5,936 nucleotides of DNA from Micromonosporaceae bacterium (GTDB taxonomy: Bacteria > Actinomycetota > Actinomycetes > Mycobacteriales > Micromonosporaceae). The position numbers were made by a program, and so were the translations under genes. Within the stretch, counting starts at the first letter, position 1. Each line of letters begins with the position of its first letter. The DNA is taken from positions 1-5,936 of the forward strand of contig JADGGF010000291.1 in the NCBI GenBank assembly GCA_019690055.1. Direction: 5' to 3'. The notes below the pieces were generated by a model. That model did not search any database, was not told where the DNA came from, and saw only the letters and a program-made list of their open reading frames with translations. Of this stretch, positions 5,830 to 5,936 are shown in pieces.

Positions 5830-5936
5830 GCACCACCCGAGCAGACCGAGGGCGGCGTCGTCAAACACACGGTGGCCGCCGGCGGTCCGCGGCAGGTCGC
5901 CCAGAAGCCCCATGCGGTCGTAGAACCGCAATGTGT
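5830..5936 (-). pseudogene. MerR-family regulator, N-terminal part only, running in from the right edge
   Basis: Read on the minus strand from the right edge, the translation gives TLRFYDRMGLLGDLPRTAGG and then HRVFDDAALGLL. This is the helix-turn-helix and wing of MerR-family regulators (family pattern T-L-R-[FY]-Y-[ED]-R-x-G-L-L, then RT-x-x-GHR-x-[FY]-D). The beginning of the domain, about the first 15 residues, lies beyond 5936. Family-like sequence stops near 5839. The next residues (GWCGRSQRGRGAA) do not continue the usual second helical segment, and the still-open frame runs antisense into the response regulator until about 5515. There is therefore no effector domain or long dimerisation helix here. 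I infer that the gene was truncated by the same event that cut the 37-codon frame on the + strand. A fused product keeping the DNA-binding half remains possible. The family call is good; the break position is approximate. Confidence 0.6.

Noticed and set aside
4875..5870. Minus-strand open frame across the regulator (331 codons)
   Set aside because: It is a shadow of the clear NarL-type regulator on the + strand, with low-complexity translation and no family match.
1..5936. CRISPR array, tRNA/rRNA genes, or insertion-sequence transposase
   Set aside because: No regularly spaced repeats, no cloverleaf or rRNA-like sequence and no transposase motifs were seen on either strand.

Overview
The window is high-GC DNA with GC-rich third codon positions. 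The actinobacterial form of QcrB, an actinobacterial-type acyltransferase-3 and a DesK/NarL-type two-component pair all point to an actinomycete. I cannot name the genus. All intact genes are on the + strand.

Layout. Positions 1-233 hold nothing I can name. Positions 234-413 are the C-terminal half of an antibiotic-biosynthesis-monooxygenase (ABM) protein with no start codon and an in-frame stop just before it, so it is a remnant. Positions 414-622 are a leader with an inverted repeat (491-522) and a good ribosome binding site. Next is an intact 554-residue cytochrome b of the QcrB family (623-2287), standing without qcrC, qcrA or oxidase genes. A 238-base gap follows, with a perfect 10-bp inverted repeat (2381-2410). 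Then comes a compact run of an acyltransferase-3 membrane protein (2526-3710), a membrane histidine kinase (3721-5016) and a NarL/LuxR response regulator (5013-5684). The gap after the acyltransferase is 10 bases, and the kinase and regulator overlap by 4. After the regulator a well-started reading frame (5708-5821) stops after 37 codons. It runs into the N-terminal part of a MerR-family regulator on the opposite strand, which enters from the right edge. Both look cut off at a junction near 5805-5840.

How the genes may work together. The kinase and regulator form a standard phosphorelay. The acyltransferase is probably co-transcribed with them and may act on a cell-surface or exported molecule. 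The 37-codon frame may be the stump of a transporter once controlled by the pair. QcrB has its own leader and may be a separate unit.

The most notable observation is in QcrB. Aligned without gaps to the remembered actinobacterial family pattern, it keeps both histidines for one heme (bL). Both positions for the other heme (bH) are non-histidine (Tyr145 and Leu247), and the acidic residue of the quinol-site PDWY motif is Ala323. Such a protein could not run a normal Q cycle, yet the gene is full length. It looks like a repurposed single-heme QcrB paralogue. Broken genes at both ends suggest a rearranged accessory region.
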